DNA of 64,000 bases from Mucilaginibacter paludis DSM 18603 (GCF_000166195.2 NZ_CM001403.1:7986877-8050876); one strand, 5' to 3'; positions 25,565 through 33,749 are shown, counted from the first letter of the stretch. A program made the numbers and translations. The notes: a model not told the origin generated them from the sequence alone.

Positions 25565-26335
25565 ATGAGTAAAGTTGTTGATTACTTAAAAACCAGGGAG
25601 TTTGTTATTAACCTGGCTATCGCTACGGGAACGGTTATTGTAGTTGTACTGATTGCTTTCTTTAGCCTTGGATACTATACCCGCCATGGTTCGGGAGTGC
25701 CGGTACCCAATTTAGAGGGCATGCAAGTGAATAAGGCCATTGCTTTGTTGGAACAACAGGGTTTTCATAACCCGCAGATTGATTCTGTTTATGTGCTTGA
25801 TAAAGCCGCGGGTACCGTTATTTTACAAGACCCGGATGCGGGCACCAATGTTAAAGAAAACCGTACCATTTATTTAACCATAGTAAAAAACCAGGCACCC
25901 GATGTATCCCTGCCAGATTTAACACAAGACACCTATCGTACCGCCGTTGCCAATATATCCAATTTTGGTTTAAAGGTGGGCGATACCACCTATAAGCCGG
26001 ATATTGCCCGCGACCGTGTGCTTGAGGTTAGATTTGCCGGCCAGGTTTTAAAACCGGGAAGCAAAATACCTAAAGGATCAACCATCGACCTGGTTCTGGG
26101 TGATGGCGCAGGCGCAAGCGAAGTAGAAATACCCGAAGTGATAAACCTTGAACTGGACGAAGCCAAATTTGCCATCAAAAATTCGGGCTTAATTATCGGT
26201 AATATCACCTACCAGGGCACCATAACCGATACTACCAAAGTAACTGTGATAGCGCAAAGCCCGATGAAAAGCGACACGACAGGCAAAGTGAGTATTGGTA
26301 CACACATTAATTTGACCGTTACTCAAAAAAATTAA
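25565..26335 (+). CDS. membrane-anchored PASTA-domain protein
   Basis: A 256-aa protein with one N-terminal transmembrane helix (residues about 14-36) and then three PASTA repeats, each opening with a variant of VPNLEGMQVNKAIALLEQQGF: about residues 45-110, 113-183 and 186-256. PASTA domains bind peptidoglycan fragments, so it is probably envelope-located. There is no kinase or PBP domain. Its stop codon overlaps the ATG of the rhodanese gene, heading an operon with mltG. Confidence 0.8.
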   Translation: MSKVVDYLKTREFVINLAIATGTVIVVVLIAFFSLGYYTRHGSGVPVPNLEGMQVNKAIALLEQQGFHNPQIDSVYVLDKAAGTVILQDPDAGTNVKENRTIYLTIVKNQAPDVSLPDLTQDTYRTAVANISNFGLKVGDTTYKPDIARDRVLEVRFAGQVLKPGSKIPKGSTIDLVLGDGAGASEVEIPEVINLELDEAKFAIKNSGLIIGNITYQGTITDTTKVTVIAQSPMKSDTTGKVSIGTHINLTVTQKN

Positions 26336-26640
26336 TGGATATCAGCGCGACTAACCTGAACGACCGGATAAATCAGGGCGAAACGTTAAACCTGTTGGAT
26401 GTTAGGGATGAAATGGAATACCATACCTATAACATTGGCGGGCAAAATATTCCATTGGGTAAATTACCGTCAGAACTTGACGAACTGGAATGGAATAAAA
26501 GTGAAGAGATCATCGTTGTATGTAAGATGGGCTTACGCAGTAAAACGGGCAAACATATCTTACAGCAAAATGGTTATCTCAATGTTAAAAATCTGGAGGG
26601 AGGCTTATTAGCCCTCCAGAAGCTAAATAATAAGTATTAA
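26335..26640 (+). CDS. rhodanese-like domain protein
   Basis: A 101-aa single rhodanese domain with the N-terminal LLDVRDEMEYHTYNIGGQNIP block and the active-site loop CKMGLRSK (Cys near residue 63). It is cytoplasmic. It is translationally coupled to the PASTA gene (TAATG overlap), and mltG starts 7 bp after its stop. Probably sulfur or selenium transfer; the partner is unknown. Confidence 0.85.
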   Translation: MDISATNLNDRINQGETLNLLDVRDEMEYHTYNIGGQNIPLGKLPSELDELEWNKSEEIIVVCKMGLRSKTGKHILQQNGYLNVKNLEGGLLALQKLNNKY

Positions 26641-26646
26641 AAACAA

Positions 26647-27702
26647 ATGGCTACTCAGCAACAATCTTCCGGCGGCGTTTTTCGGAAATTTATCATCACA
26701 TTAGTTATCATCATTGTATTGGCCCTTGCGGGAACGGGCTTGTTTTATTACCTCCGGTATTTTGGGCCTAACGTAACTGATAGGCAGGAATACTTGTATA
26801 TCCACACCGGCTCCAATTTCAATGATGTATACAAAACCATTCGCGAAGAAGGTATCGTTAAAGATTCTACCACATTTATGTGGGCCGCGCACAACAAAAA
26901 CTATATCAACAGGGTTAAACCAGGCCGGTATCGCTTGCGCAGCGGCATGAGTAACCGCGACCTGATCCGCATGCTGATTCTGGGTGAGCAGGAGCCCGTT
27001 AAGGTGTCTATCAAAAACCTTCGCCTTAAAGAAAACTTTGCGGGTTATGTTTCAAAAAAGCTGGAAGCCGACTCGCTATCGATCATCAGTTTGCTGGACT
27101 CGACGGAGTATGTTGAAAAACTGGGTTTCACTAAAGATAATATTTATACCATGATATTGCCCAACACGTACCAGTTTTACTGGAACGTACCGGCCAAAAA
27201 AATATTGGGCCGTATGCTTGGCGAATACCAAAAGTTTTGGACTGCTGAACGGAAACGCAAGGCCGCCGCTTTGAACCTTAGCCCGGTTAAAGTTTCGATA
27301 TTAGCTTCGATAGTTGATGCCGAAGCACTGCACGATGATGAGATGCCGGCTATAGCGGGTTTGTACCTAAACCGCTTAAGAAAAGGCATGAAGCTGGAAG
27401 CCGACCCTACCGTGATATTTGCCGCCAATGATTTCACCATCCACAGGGTATTGAGAAAGCAACTGGTAATTAATTCGCCTTACAATACTTATATGTATAC
27501 CGGCTTGCCCCCCGGCCCTATCATGATGCCATCCATCAATGCCATTAACGCCGTGCTTGATTATCAGCATAACGATTATATCTACATGTGCGCCAAAGAG
27601 GATTTTTCAGGCTACCATAATTTTGCCGACAACGTGGCGCAACATTTAATTAATGCCCACAAGTTTCAAAAGGCTTTAGACGAAAGAAATATTAAACGCT
27701 GA
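26647..27702 (+). CDS. mltG: endolytic transglycosylase MltG
   Basis: A 351-aa protein with one N-terminal membrane helix (residues about 14-34) and the YceG/MltG domain: NVPAKKILGRMLGEYQKFW, LASIVDAEALHDDEMPAIAGLYLNRLRKGM and EADPTVIFA, then the family end SPYNTYMYTGLPPGPIMMPSINAI. It cleaves nascent glycan strands and helps set their length. The usual EKE-type acidic motif reads DAE here, keeping the second Glu. It lies in an operon with PASTA, rhodanese and thioesterase genes. Confidence 0.9.
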   Translation: MATQQQSSGGVFRKFIITLVIIIVLALAGTGLFYYLRYFGPNVTDRQEYLYIHTGSNFNDVYKTIREEGIVKDSTTFMWAAHNKNYINRVKPGRYRLRSGMSNRDLIRMLILGEQEPVKVSIKNLRLKENFAGYVSKKLEADSLSIISLLDSTEYVEKLGFTKDNIYTMILPNTYQFYWNVPAKKILGRMLGEYQKFWTAERKRKAAALNLSPVKVSILASIVDAEALHDDEMPAIAGLYLNRLRKGMKLEADPTVIFAANDFTIHRVLRKQLVINSPYNTYMYTGLPPGPIMMPSINAINAVLDYQHNDYIYMCAKEDFSGYHNFADNVAQHLINAHKFQKALDERNIKR

Positions 27703-28109
27703 TGTTTGTACATAGTAATAAGCTGCGCGTACGCTACGGCGAAACCGACCAGATGGGTTACATGTACTACGGCAACTACGCCGAGTTTTACGAGGTAGCC
27801 CGGGTAGAAATGTTACGCTCCCTTGGCCTTACCTACAAAGGCATGGAAGATTTTGGCGTAATGATGCCCGTGCTTGAACTGCATTGCAAATACATTAAAC
27901 CGGCTATGTATGATGAGGAGATCACCATCCGGGTAACGATGGAGAAAATGCCAGGTGTGCGCATTCATTTTAAATATGAGCTATTTAATGAGAAAGAAGA
28001 GCTGATTAACGTTGGCGAAACGCTGTTGGTTTTTGTAAATATGGAAACCCGGCGCCCATGCATGGCTCCCGACTACTTTCTGGATAAAATGAAGCCGTTT
28101 TTTAAGTAA
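27702..28109 (+). CDS. acyl-CoA thioesterase, 4HBT/YbgC type
   Basis: A 135-aa hotdog-fold thioesterase with the signature VRYGETDQMGYMYYGNYAEFYEVARVEML (catalytic Asp in TDQMGY, about residue 17). Its start overlaps the mltG stop codon (TGATG). The family hydrolyses small acyl- or hydroxybenzoyl-CoAs and is often tied to envelope genes. The substrate is unknown. Confidence 0.85.
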   Translation: MFVHSNKLRVRYGETDQMGYMYYGNYAEFYEVARVEMLRSLGLTYKGMEDFGVMMPVLELHCKYIKPAMYDEEITIRVTMEKMPGVRIHFKYELFNEKEELINVGETLLVFVNMETRRPCMAPDYFLDKMKPFFK

Positions 28110-28265
28110 AGGCCCACAAGCGGTTTGCAGCACAAAATAGCATTTTTAAAAATTAGGATATCTAACCTTTCTATCTACCTGTTTATCAGGTGGCCTATAA
28201 TTTCCGTGGGTAAACCGTCGCTATCGTGATACGCAATTTTAAAATCATTCGACACGAATTTTACG

Positions 28266-28273
28266 TATTTTTG
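28266..28273 (+). promoter_or_regulatory. candidate -7 element, leaderless
   Basis: TATTTTTG matches TAnnTTTG with five bases to the ATG at 28279, the same spacing as the methyltransferase promoter at 3859-3866. No TTTG at -33 is evident. Confidence 0.3.
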
Positions 28274-28278
28274 GATCA

Positions 28279-29268
28279 ATGGATTGGCTGCACCGGAATT
28301 TATTGCGTTTGAGGGTTTACAGGTACCTGCTCGACTGGACCAAGGTGGTTATTTTGCCCGGCTTCCGTCCGCTGCCTCTGTATACCGTAGCCATATTTTT
28401 TTTCCAGGAACTTAAGCAAGAATCGCTGGCCAATAAAGCGTCGTCCCTGGCCTATACTTTTTTGCTGGCTATCTTCCCAGGCACTATCTTCCTGTTTACA
28501 CTAATCCCTTATATTCCTATCAAGAGCTTCCAGGATACGTTATTAAATATCATTGAGCTTATACTACCCAGCAACGCCTATGCAGCCTTCGAATCAACTA
28601 TAGAGGACATTGTGAAGAACCAGCACGGCGGCCTGTTATCCTTCGGATTTTTATCCGCCATGTTTTTCGCTACCAATGGCGTTCATAAGCTAATGCGGGC
28701 ATTCAATAAGTCGTCGCTTATTGTTGAAACCCGTACCTGGTTAAAACGTCGCTGGATAGCCCTGGTGCTCACCATGCTGATCTCATTCTCACTATTTGTG
28801 GCTATATTGATCATGACCATCAGCCAGTATATCATCAGCTTTATCCAATTTCAGTTAAATACCGGCGGTAAATTTTGGATCTACCTGGTTATGATATCAC
28901 GCTGGCTTATCGTCATCGTTTTGTTTTTTGTAACCGTATCCATCTTATACCGCTACGGCCCTGCACACAAACGGCGCTGGAAATTTTTAAGCCCGGGCTC
29001 CATACTGGCTACCTGCCTTGCCGTGCTCACATCCCTGGGGTTTACCTTTTATATCAATCATTTTTCATCTTACAATAAACTATACGGATCGTTAGGTACG
29101 CTCATTGTTATTATGCTTTGGCTTTACCTTAATTCGCTAATAATTCTCATCGGATTCGAATTAAATGCCAGTATCGACCTCTCCAAACGCACTATAAAAA
29201 TCGTAAAACCGAAGTATAATACCTTTAAATCGAAGAAAATCGACTCCGGAGGCAATAAAATGCGCTGA
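28279..29268 (+). CDS. YihY/BrkB family inner membrane protein
   Basis: A 329-aa polytopic protein with about six membrane segments. Family motifs are SLAYTFLLAIFPGTIFLFTLIPYIP near residue 58, LYRYGPAHKRRWKFLSPGSILATCLAVL near 230, and NKLYGSLGTLIVIMLWLYLNSLIILIGFELNA near 265. The family was misannotated as RNase BN; its function is not settled. It is the last host gene before the tRNA-Ser and the ICE. Confidence 0.88.
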   Translation: MDWLHRNLLRLRVYRYLLDWTKVVILPGFRPLPLYTVAIFFFQELKQESLANKASSLAYTFLLAIFPGTIFLFTLIPYIPIKSFQDTLLNIIELILPSNAYAAFESTIEDIVKNQHGGLLSFGFLSAMFFATNGVHKLMRAFNKSSLIVETRTWLKRRWIALVLTMLISFSLFVAILIMTISQYIISFIQFQLNTGGKFWIYLVMISRWLIVIVLFFVTVSILYRYGPAHKRRWKFLSPGSILATCLAVLTSLGFTFYINHFSSYNKLYGSLGTLIVIMLWLYLNSLIILIGFELNASIDLSKRTIKIVKPKYNTFKSKKIDSGGNKMR

Positions 29269-29312
29269 TTAATAAGGCGTTAATATTTAATTGAAAAAAA
29301 GTTAATATCAAA

Positions 29313-29343
29313 TTTGCCAATTCACGCTGGTTTTGTACTTTTG
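29313..29343 (+). promoter_or_regulatory. tRNA-Ser promoter
   Basis: TTTG at 29313-29316, a 19-bp gap, then TACTTTTG at 29336-29343: a full match to the Bacteroidota primary sigma consensus. The mature tRNA begins at 29349, five bases later, so any 5' leader is very short. Confidence 0.8.
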
Positions 29344-29348
29344 ACCCC

Positions 29349-29435
29349 GGAGAGCTGGCAGAGTGGTCGATTGCGGCAGTCTTGAAAACTGTTGAACTGT
29401 TAAAGGTTCCTGGGGTTCGAATCCCTAGCTCTCCG
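29349..29435 (+). tRNA. tRNA-Ser (anticodon UGA)
   Basis: An 87-nt class II tRNA. The acceptor stem is GGAGAGC (29349-29355) with GCTCTCC (29428-29434) and discriminator G. The anticodon loop CTTGAAA gives UGA, reading UCA. A variable arm and the T-loop GGTTCGAATCC are visible. No CCA is encoded. Its 3' end is the insertion point of the mobile element that follows. Confidence 0.95.
29415..29435. other. probable attachment site (tRNA 3' end)
   Basis: Integrase-bearing elements of this type usually recombine at the 3' end of a tRNA and restore it with an identical core. The integrase gene starts 260 bp from here. The second copy was not found up to 64000, so the other end lies outside the window. 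Confidence 0.55.
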
Positions 29436-29460
29436 CTGAAAGCATTAAAAAAGTGATTTG

Positions 29461-29488
29461 AGCCCTTTAATTGAGAAATTAAAGGGCT
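29461..29488 (+). terminator. strong hairpin after tRNA-Ser
   Basis: A 12-bp perfect stem, AGCCCTTTAATT at 29461-29472 and AATTAAAGGGCT at 29477-29488, with a GAGA loop followed by TTTTTC. A classical intrinsic terminator isolating the tRNA transcript from the element. Confidence 0.88.
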
Positions 29489-29536
29489 TTTTCTTTTCCA
29501 TTACCTACCAAAACTCGCATACAATCGCAAAACTCT

Positions 29537-29595
29537 GTTGCGTCATTCGTTGCGTCTTTTAAAAACCCACTGAAAAAATAAAAAGACGCAACGAA
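29537..29595. repeat. GTTGCGTC repeats, candidate integrase arm sites
   Basis: GTTGCGTC occurs at 29537-29544 and 29549-29556 in direct orientation, 12 bp apart, and inverted at 29585-29592. The last two belong to a perfect 15-bp inverted repeat (TTCGTTGCGTCTTTT, 29546-29560, with its complement at 29581-29595). Their place between the tRNA end and the integrase gene is where arm-type sites of tyrosine integrases are found. Confidence 0.5.
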
Positions 29596-29609
29596 AGGAT
29601 TATAACAAT

Positions 29610-29672
29610 CTGTACTACAGCATGTTCGCGCCGTGGACATCTTGTAGTACAGCAAGCACAAACGTACTTTTG
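29610..29672 (+). promoter_or_regulatory. integrase promoter with overlapping inverted repeat
   Basis: TTG at 29642-29644, a 20-bp gap and TACTTTTG at 29665-29672 form a good Bacteroidota promoter 22 bases before the integrase ATG. A 10-bp perfect inverted repeat (CTGTACTACA, 29610-29619; TGTAGTACAG, 29643-29652) puts its right arm across the -33 region, as an operator would. Confidence 0.55.
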
Positions 29673-29694
29673 TTTAACTTTTTATTAATGTGTT

Positions 29695-30930
29695 ATGTTG
29701 GAAAAGAGCTTTGGATTATTGTTTTTCTTAAAACAAACTAAAAATCAAATAGATGACCTGATGTTCATCTATTTGAAAATCACCGTAGATGGCAAATCAA
29801 CCGAACTATCTACAAAACGTAAATGCGCGCAATCGCGCTGGAATTCCGGCGCAGGAAGGGAAATTGGAAACAAAGAGTCCACCAAGGAACTCAATTACTA
29901 CCTGGATAGTTTAGAGCAATTAGTTTATCAGGCTAAAAGATCACTATTTGATACTGACAAGCCGATAACAGCCCAAGCTATTAAAGATGTTTTACATGGT
30001 GTAACTGAAAAGCAAAGGATGATTCTGGATGTATTTAAACACCATAATGACCAGATGAAAGCTTTAGAGGGTATAGACTTCGCCAAAGGAACAATCGGTC
30101 GGTATGAGATCTCTATGCAGCACACAAGGGATTTTATCAAGTGGATGTATAAGGCGGATGATAAGCCGATTAAAGAACTAGATCATGAATTTATATCCCA
30201 GTACGCTTTCTGGTTGAAAACGGTACGAAAGTGCAATCATAATTCAACTATGAAATATTTGGCGAATTTCAAAAAGGTCGTGTTAATCTGTGTAAAAAAT
30301 CGGTGGCTTCCTGGTGATCCTTTCGCAAACTTTAAACTGACGAAGAAAGCAGTCGAAAAAGTTGCGCTGACAGAGGCCGAGTTGAAGCGGGTAATTGAAA
30401 AAAAATTCGACGCCGAAAGATTGTCGTTAGTGAGAGATATTTTTGTTTTTAGCTGCTATACCGGCCTTGCCTATGCGGATGTGAAAAATTTGAAGCGATC
30501 TGATATAAAGACCGGAATAGATGACAAGGAATGGATTTTTATTAATCGTCAAAAGACCAACTCTGCCTCTCACCTACCGCTTTTAGCTCAAGCACGAAAA
30601 ATTTTAACCCGATACAGAGATCATAGCAAATGCATAGAAACAGATGCTGCACTTCCTGTCTTGACCAATCAAAAAATGAATGCCTATCTGAAGGAGATTG
30701 CTGATACCTGCGGAATAAAGGAAGAGCTTACCTTTCACATTGCGCGACATACTTTTGCAACCACGGTTACCCTTAACAATGGTGTACCGATGGAATCCGT
30801 TTCAAAGATGCTTGGACATTCATCAATCCGGCAAACACAGCATTATGCTAAAATGCAAAATTACAAGGTTAGTAAAGACATGCTTTTGCTGGAAGAAAAC
30901 CTAATCGGAAAAAACTATCAGGATTACTGA
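29695..30930 (+). CDS. int: tyrosine recombinase/integrase of the ICE
   Basis: A 411-aa integrase. It has an N-terminal arm-binding domain, a SAM-like core-binding domain around residues 105-205 (FKHHNDQMKALEGIDFAKGT), and a C-terminal catalytic domain with HIARHTF (HxxRH) near 350, LGHSSIRQTQHYAKM with His and the nucleophile Tyr near 383, and a conserved Lys region. At the usual first catalytic Arg (TGLR) it reads TGLAYAD. IntDOT-type Bacteroidota integrases also lack that Arg, so this need not mean inactivity. It drives integration at and excision from tRNA-Ser. Confidence 0.92.
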   Translation: MLEKSFGLLFFLKQTKNQIDDLMFIYLKITVDGKSTELSTKRKCAQSRWNSGAGREIGNKESTKELNYYLDSLEQLVYQAKRSLFDTDKPITAQAIKDVLHGVTEKQRMILDVFKHHNDQMKALEGIDFAKGTIGRYEISMQHTRDFIKWMYKADDKPIKELDHEFISQYAFWLKTVRKCNHNSTMKYLANFKKVVLICVKNRWLPGDPFANFKLTKKAVEKVALTEAELKRVIEKKFDAERLSLVRDIFVFSCYTGLAYADVKNLKRSDIKTGIDDKEWIFINRQKTNSASHLPLLAQARKILTRYRDHSKCIETDAALPVLTNQKMNAYLKEIADTCGIKEELTFHIARHTFATTVTLNNGVPMESVSKMLGHSSIRQTQHYAKMQNYKVSKDMLLLEENLIGKNYQDY

Positions 30931-31049
30931 AAAGGCAGAATTTGTAGGATCATTATTAATATAGTGATCCTACATTTTAATTTCAATACAAATTCTCTGA
31001 TATGAATCGAGTAACGCTTTATATTTAGGGTCAGCTTGTTATTAAAACG

Positions 31050-31289
31050 TTATTTCAGTCCGTTCAATTTAACCCATGAGCGTATGCCCTCCGTAAGTTT
31101 GCGTTTACGTTCCAAAGGAACCCAGTGCCTTGCAGGCAGGTCGATTACAGTAAGATTTGAACAAACCTTTCGCATTGGATTGCAGACTTTGCTCAAATTG
31201 ATATTGGAAAAGGGTTCATATTCGTCGTTGATGAATAGAACGGGTAAGCTCAGTTTACCATTGTTCACCGCAGCCTTAGCGCAGTAAGA
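31050..31289 (-). pseudogene. remnant of an alpha/beta hydrolase (C-terminal part)
   Basis: The frame from 31289 reads SYCAKAAVNNGKLSLPVLFI, then segments including NLTVIDLPARHWVPLE. This is the C-terminal third of epoxide-hydrolase-like alpha/beta hydrolases, with the acid-strand region and the catalytic His. An in-frame stop (31290-31292) lies directly upstream and no N-terminal half with the nucleophile is found. A short GTG-initiated frame is possible but could not make an enzyme. Confidence 0.65.
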
Positions 31290-31566
31290 TTATACAGCCT
31301 ACTTCTATCAGAAATCCAAAAATGTTTCGATTGCCGAAAATCCCATCCATTTACAACGCATACGAAACACATTAGATCTTCCCTGGCTAAGAAAATTTGA
31401 AAGTAAATACTCGAGCCTGTCTGATCTTTTTGCGGGCGAGTGTACGCTTTTGGCCAGCGATGGCAGTATAACCCATAATGAAGTAAACTTTAGAATTATT
31501 TCCGGAACTCAGGATAATCCTCAGACTATACAGATTAGCCTGCCAAAAACTAATGTTGAAATTTAA
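31288..31566 (+). pseudogene. start-less open frame, probable gene fragment
   Basis: A 92-codon open frame bounded by TAA at 31285-31287 and TAA at 31564-31566, without an internal ATG. It reads DYTAYFYQKSKNVSIAENP and later LPWLRKFESKYSSLSDLF. The composition is protein-like, but no family is recognised. It abuts the hydrolase remnant on the opposite strand, suggesting a scar of rearrangement. From here to 31784 no other gene is seen. Confidence 0.4.
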
Positions 31567-31784
31567 CACATCAGAGCAAGGACTGAAAGGATGCGCGCGA
31601 TACCTTTCTTTTGCATTAGTAGAATAAAAAATTGTCTGACTATTACGATTTAAAGACGGCCAATAACGGCGTATGCTCAGGGCGAAATTATTCACGTGAT
31701 AATGAGATCGAAATCGGTATTTGGAGGAAATAAATTAAGAGAAGTGTTGATGGAAACGGCGATGATTTATAAATTGGGGCACCT

Positions 31785-32330
31785 ATGATCATACCAACTA
31801 TTTGCCTGGAGAGGGCAAACTTTAGTGTACATCCATTTGGGGCGGATGATTTTTTGCGCTATGAGGATTTGGCAAAAGAGATTTACCAGATCCTGTCGGA
31901 CGAGCAAACATTACATTTTATACCAGAAAAGAGGTTGGTGAATATTGAGGATGCTAAGAACTGGCTTAACGGCGCAATCCTGAATTTTCACAATGGCAGG
32001 AATGCTGTTCATTTCATCACTTCCAATAGCACTGGTAAATTGGTGGGGATCATTGATCTAATTCCACCTGCAGTGGCGAGGGAACATTACCGGCTTGAGG
32101 ACTACCCCTACTTTTTGGAATTTTACCTGATCGGAGATGCGAAAGGTCAGTCTATCATGACCAATTTATTACCTGCCATTGTGAAAAGCCTAAGGTCAAA
32201 CGGAATAAAGAAGATAGCCGCAGTGGTTAATCGCAAAAATCACGCGGCAGGCAAAGTTTTGGAAAGGTCTGGCTTTATACTTCAGAATAACTTTGACCCA
32301 TTTCAGGACTTATATGCTTTGTCAGCTTAA
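31785..32330 (+). CDS. GNAT family N-acetyltransferase
   Basis: A 181-aa acetyl-CoA-dependent acyltransferase of the RimJ/RimL type. ERANFSVHPFGADDFLRYEDLAKEI is at the N-terminus, GKLVGIIDLIPPAV forms the central strand pair, and the end has KIAAVVNRKNHAAGKVLERSGFI, the canonical V..N..S..V..K.GF closing block. The acetyl-CoA loop is degenerate (IGDAKGQSIMTNLLPAI). It is cargo of the ICE, transcribed with the integrase strand. The substrate (a protein N-terminus or a small molecule) is unknown. Confidence 0.75.
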   Translation: MIIPTICLERANFSVHPFGADDFLRYEDLAKEIYQILSDEQTLHFIPEKRLVNIEDAKNWLNGAILNFHNGRNAVHFITSNSTGKLVGIIDLIPPAVAREHYRLEDYPYFLEFYLIGDAKGQSIMTNLLPAIVKSLRSNGIKKIAAVVNRKNHAAGKVLERSGFILQNNFDPFQDLYALSA

Positions 32331-32345
32331 GAAGCAGTTTCTTGC

Positions 32346-32633
32346 TTACAAGACCAATTCTATCGTGCTGCCCTGGTAGGTATCATAAGTCGGCAGGTAG
32401 ATAATGTATTTCAATTCTTTGAGTTTACCAATGCATTTATGGTAGGTAGTTATGCTATTAAAATGAGCCCCTTTCATGAGTTGTTTACGGGAAACTCTTA
32501 TTTGCTTTTGGTAGCCGCTTTCATGCCAAAGTGAAAGAATAAAAGTATACAAGCTGATATGCCAAACATTGACGCGCGGATCATCGGCTATTTTTGAATA
32601 TAGTATTAATGGCTTAGACATTTCTGGTTTCAT
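32346..32633 (-). CDS. small winged-helix-like ICE protein, 95 aa
   Basis: A 95-aa basic protein with a helix-turn-helix-like segment (ISLYTFILSLWHESGYQKQIRVSRK cut by a turn, then ITTYHKCIGKLKELKYI). Similar small proteins lie near integrases of Bacteroidota ICEs and are thought to regulate excision or transfer. Its start overlaps the end of the excisionase-like gene by four bases, so they are co-translated. Confidence 0.6.
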   Translation of the reverse strand: MKPEMSKPLILYSKIADDPRVNVWHISLYTFILSLWHESGYQKQIRVSRKQLMKGAHFNSITTYHKCIGKLKELKYIIYLPTYDTYQGSTIELVL

Positions 32634-32899
32634 ATTTTTTGCAGTTTGTCATTGAGCATATTCTCGATGTCAGCTAATCTGTAAAAATGCATTCCGCCGA
32701 TTTTCTTGGATTTGAGCTTTCCGGAGATCCTTAAATTTTGGACTGTGCCGGTGGAAACTTTGAGGAATTTCCGAACATCAGCACACCTGAGCCACTCTTT
32801 GCTATCTGGCTTATTGTTGGATAACAGATCCTGAATATCATTAATCAGTGATCGTCGGAACGCTTCTAAATCATCTTTGGTGATAATTTCTGAAGGCAT
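32630..32899 (-). CDS. MerR/excisionase-type helix-turn-helix protein
   Basis: An 89-aa protein with a HTH_17 domain in its second half: WLRCADVRKFLKVSTGTVQNL, then RISGKLKSKKIGGMHFYRLADIENML, the recognisable wing RxSGKLxxxKIGG. The N-terminal part is an acidic helix. Excisionases of Bacteroidota ICEs are of this kind; as the integrase lies only 2 kb away, a directionality factor is likely but unproved. Confidence 0.75.
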   Translation of the reverse strand: MPSEIITKDDLEAFRRSLINDIQDLLSNNKPDSKEWLRCADVRKFLKVSTGTVQNLRISGKLKSKKIGGMHFYRLADIENMLNDKLQKI

Positions 32900-33108
32900 A
32901 AAAAATAATTTAGGTGATGATGAGAACGAACGGGTAATGCGGTTCGTCGTTAGGGATTAGGTTTCCAAATACCCTGCCATGGGTATATTTGTTATGCTGC
33001 CACTACTTGCGCACCCTTTACACGGTAAAGTTCAAGGCTGTCCGTCCGACGCAAAAATATGCCGGTTGAGATGTACAGCACCTCCGGCTCAAGGCTATAC
33101 ACCGTTTG

Positions 33109-33309
33109 TCAGATCTGCCAGTAGCGGTATAAAGCGATGCTGCTGCATAGTAAGCTGATCAGTATAAAGGTGTGCAGTAGCCACCAGGCTAACCCTAAAA
33201 AAGCAAGGGAGACAACGAACAATGGTATAACCATCAGCAAGGCATAGATCGCCGATGGCCGGATAGTAATTATACTCATGCGCTTTCTTGCTGAAAATGA
33301 TTCCGCCAC
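33109..33309 (-). CDS. small membrane protein, 66 aa
   Basis: A 66-aa protein with two hydrophobic helices (PSAIYALLMVIPLFVVSLAF and LLHTFILISLLCSSIALYRY). It overlaps the end of the PH-domain-protein gene by 34 bp, so translation is coupled. It ends the long leftward block. No family is recognised. Confidence 0.5.
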   Translation of the reverse strand: MAESFSARKRMSIITIRPSAIYALLMVIPLFVVSLAFLGLAWWLLHTFILISLLCSSIALYRYWQI

Positions 33310-33749
33310 ATTTCGATGTTAGTATCTATACCCTCATTGAGCGCTTCTGTTACTTTGAGGATAGTTTGGGCGTCAACGCCGACTATCCGGATGTGGTCGG
33401 CCGGCGGCCCTTGCAGGCCATAGTCGATATGCAAAATATGCAGAATGCGGAGCAACCAGTTATGGTTATGGCGTACCTCTATGCCTTTAAGCTGCCAGAG
33501 CGGGCGGCAATCCACCGTTTTGAAAATAACGCCCCTGTTGATGATCAACATATCATGTGTAAAGAAGTAATGAACGGAGGCGAGTTCTATCAGCCGCCAG
33601 GCCAATAGGGCCGACAATCCCAGGTAGGCCATGAACCATAAGAAATTCAGCCCTGTGGCCATGTAAGCGGCGGTAATGGTTAGCGCTGCATAGGGCGCCA
33701 ATTGCAGATAAACGTACTTGATCGAATGCTGAAAAGAAATCAGTGTCAT
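33276..33749 (-). CDS. bacterial PH (YdbS-like) domain membrane protein
   Basis: A 157-aa protein with two transmembrane helices (residues about 15-55) followed by a bacterial PH-type domain: YFFTHDMLIINRGVIFKTVDCRPLWQLKGIEVRHN parallels the YdbS/bPH2 pattern of a strand pair and a conserved IP/R-Q-like turn. It is in the ICE block and coupled to its neighbours by overlaps. A membrane-associated role is likely; function unknown. Confidence 0.6.
   Translation of the reverse strand: MTLISFQHSIKYVYLQLAPYAALTITAAYMATGLNFLWFMAYLGLSALLAWRLIELASVHYFFTHDMLIINRGVIFKTVDCRPLWQLKGIEVRHNHNWLLRILHILHIDYGLQGPPADHIRIVGVDAQTILKVTEALNEGIDTNIEMWRNHFQQESA

Noticed and set aside
31036..31287. Plus-strand 83-codon frame
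   Set aside because: It is the antisense shadow of the alpha/beta-hydrolase remnant, whose minus-strand reading has clear family motifs.
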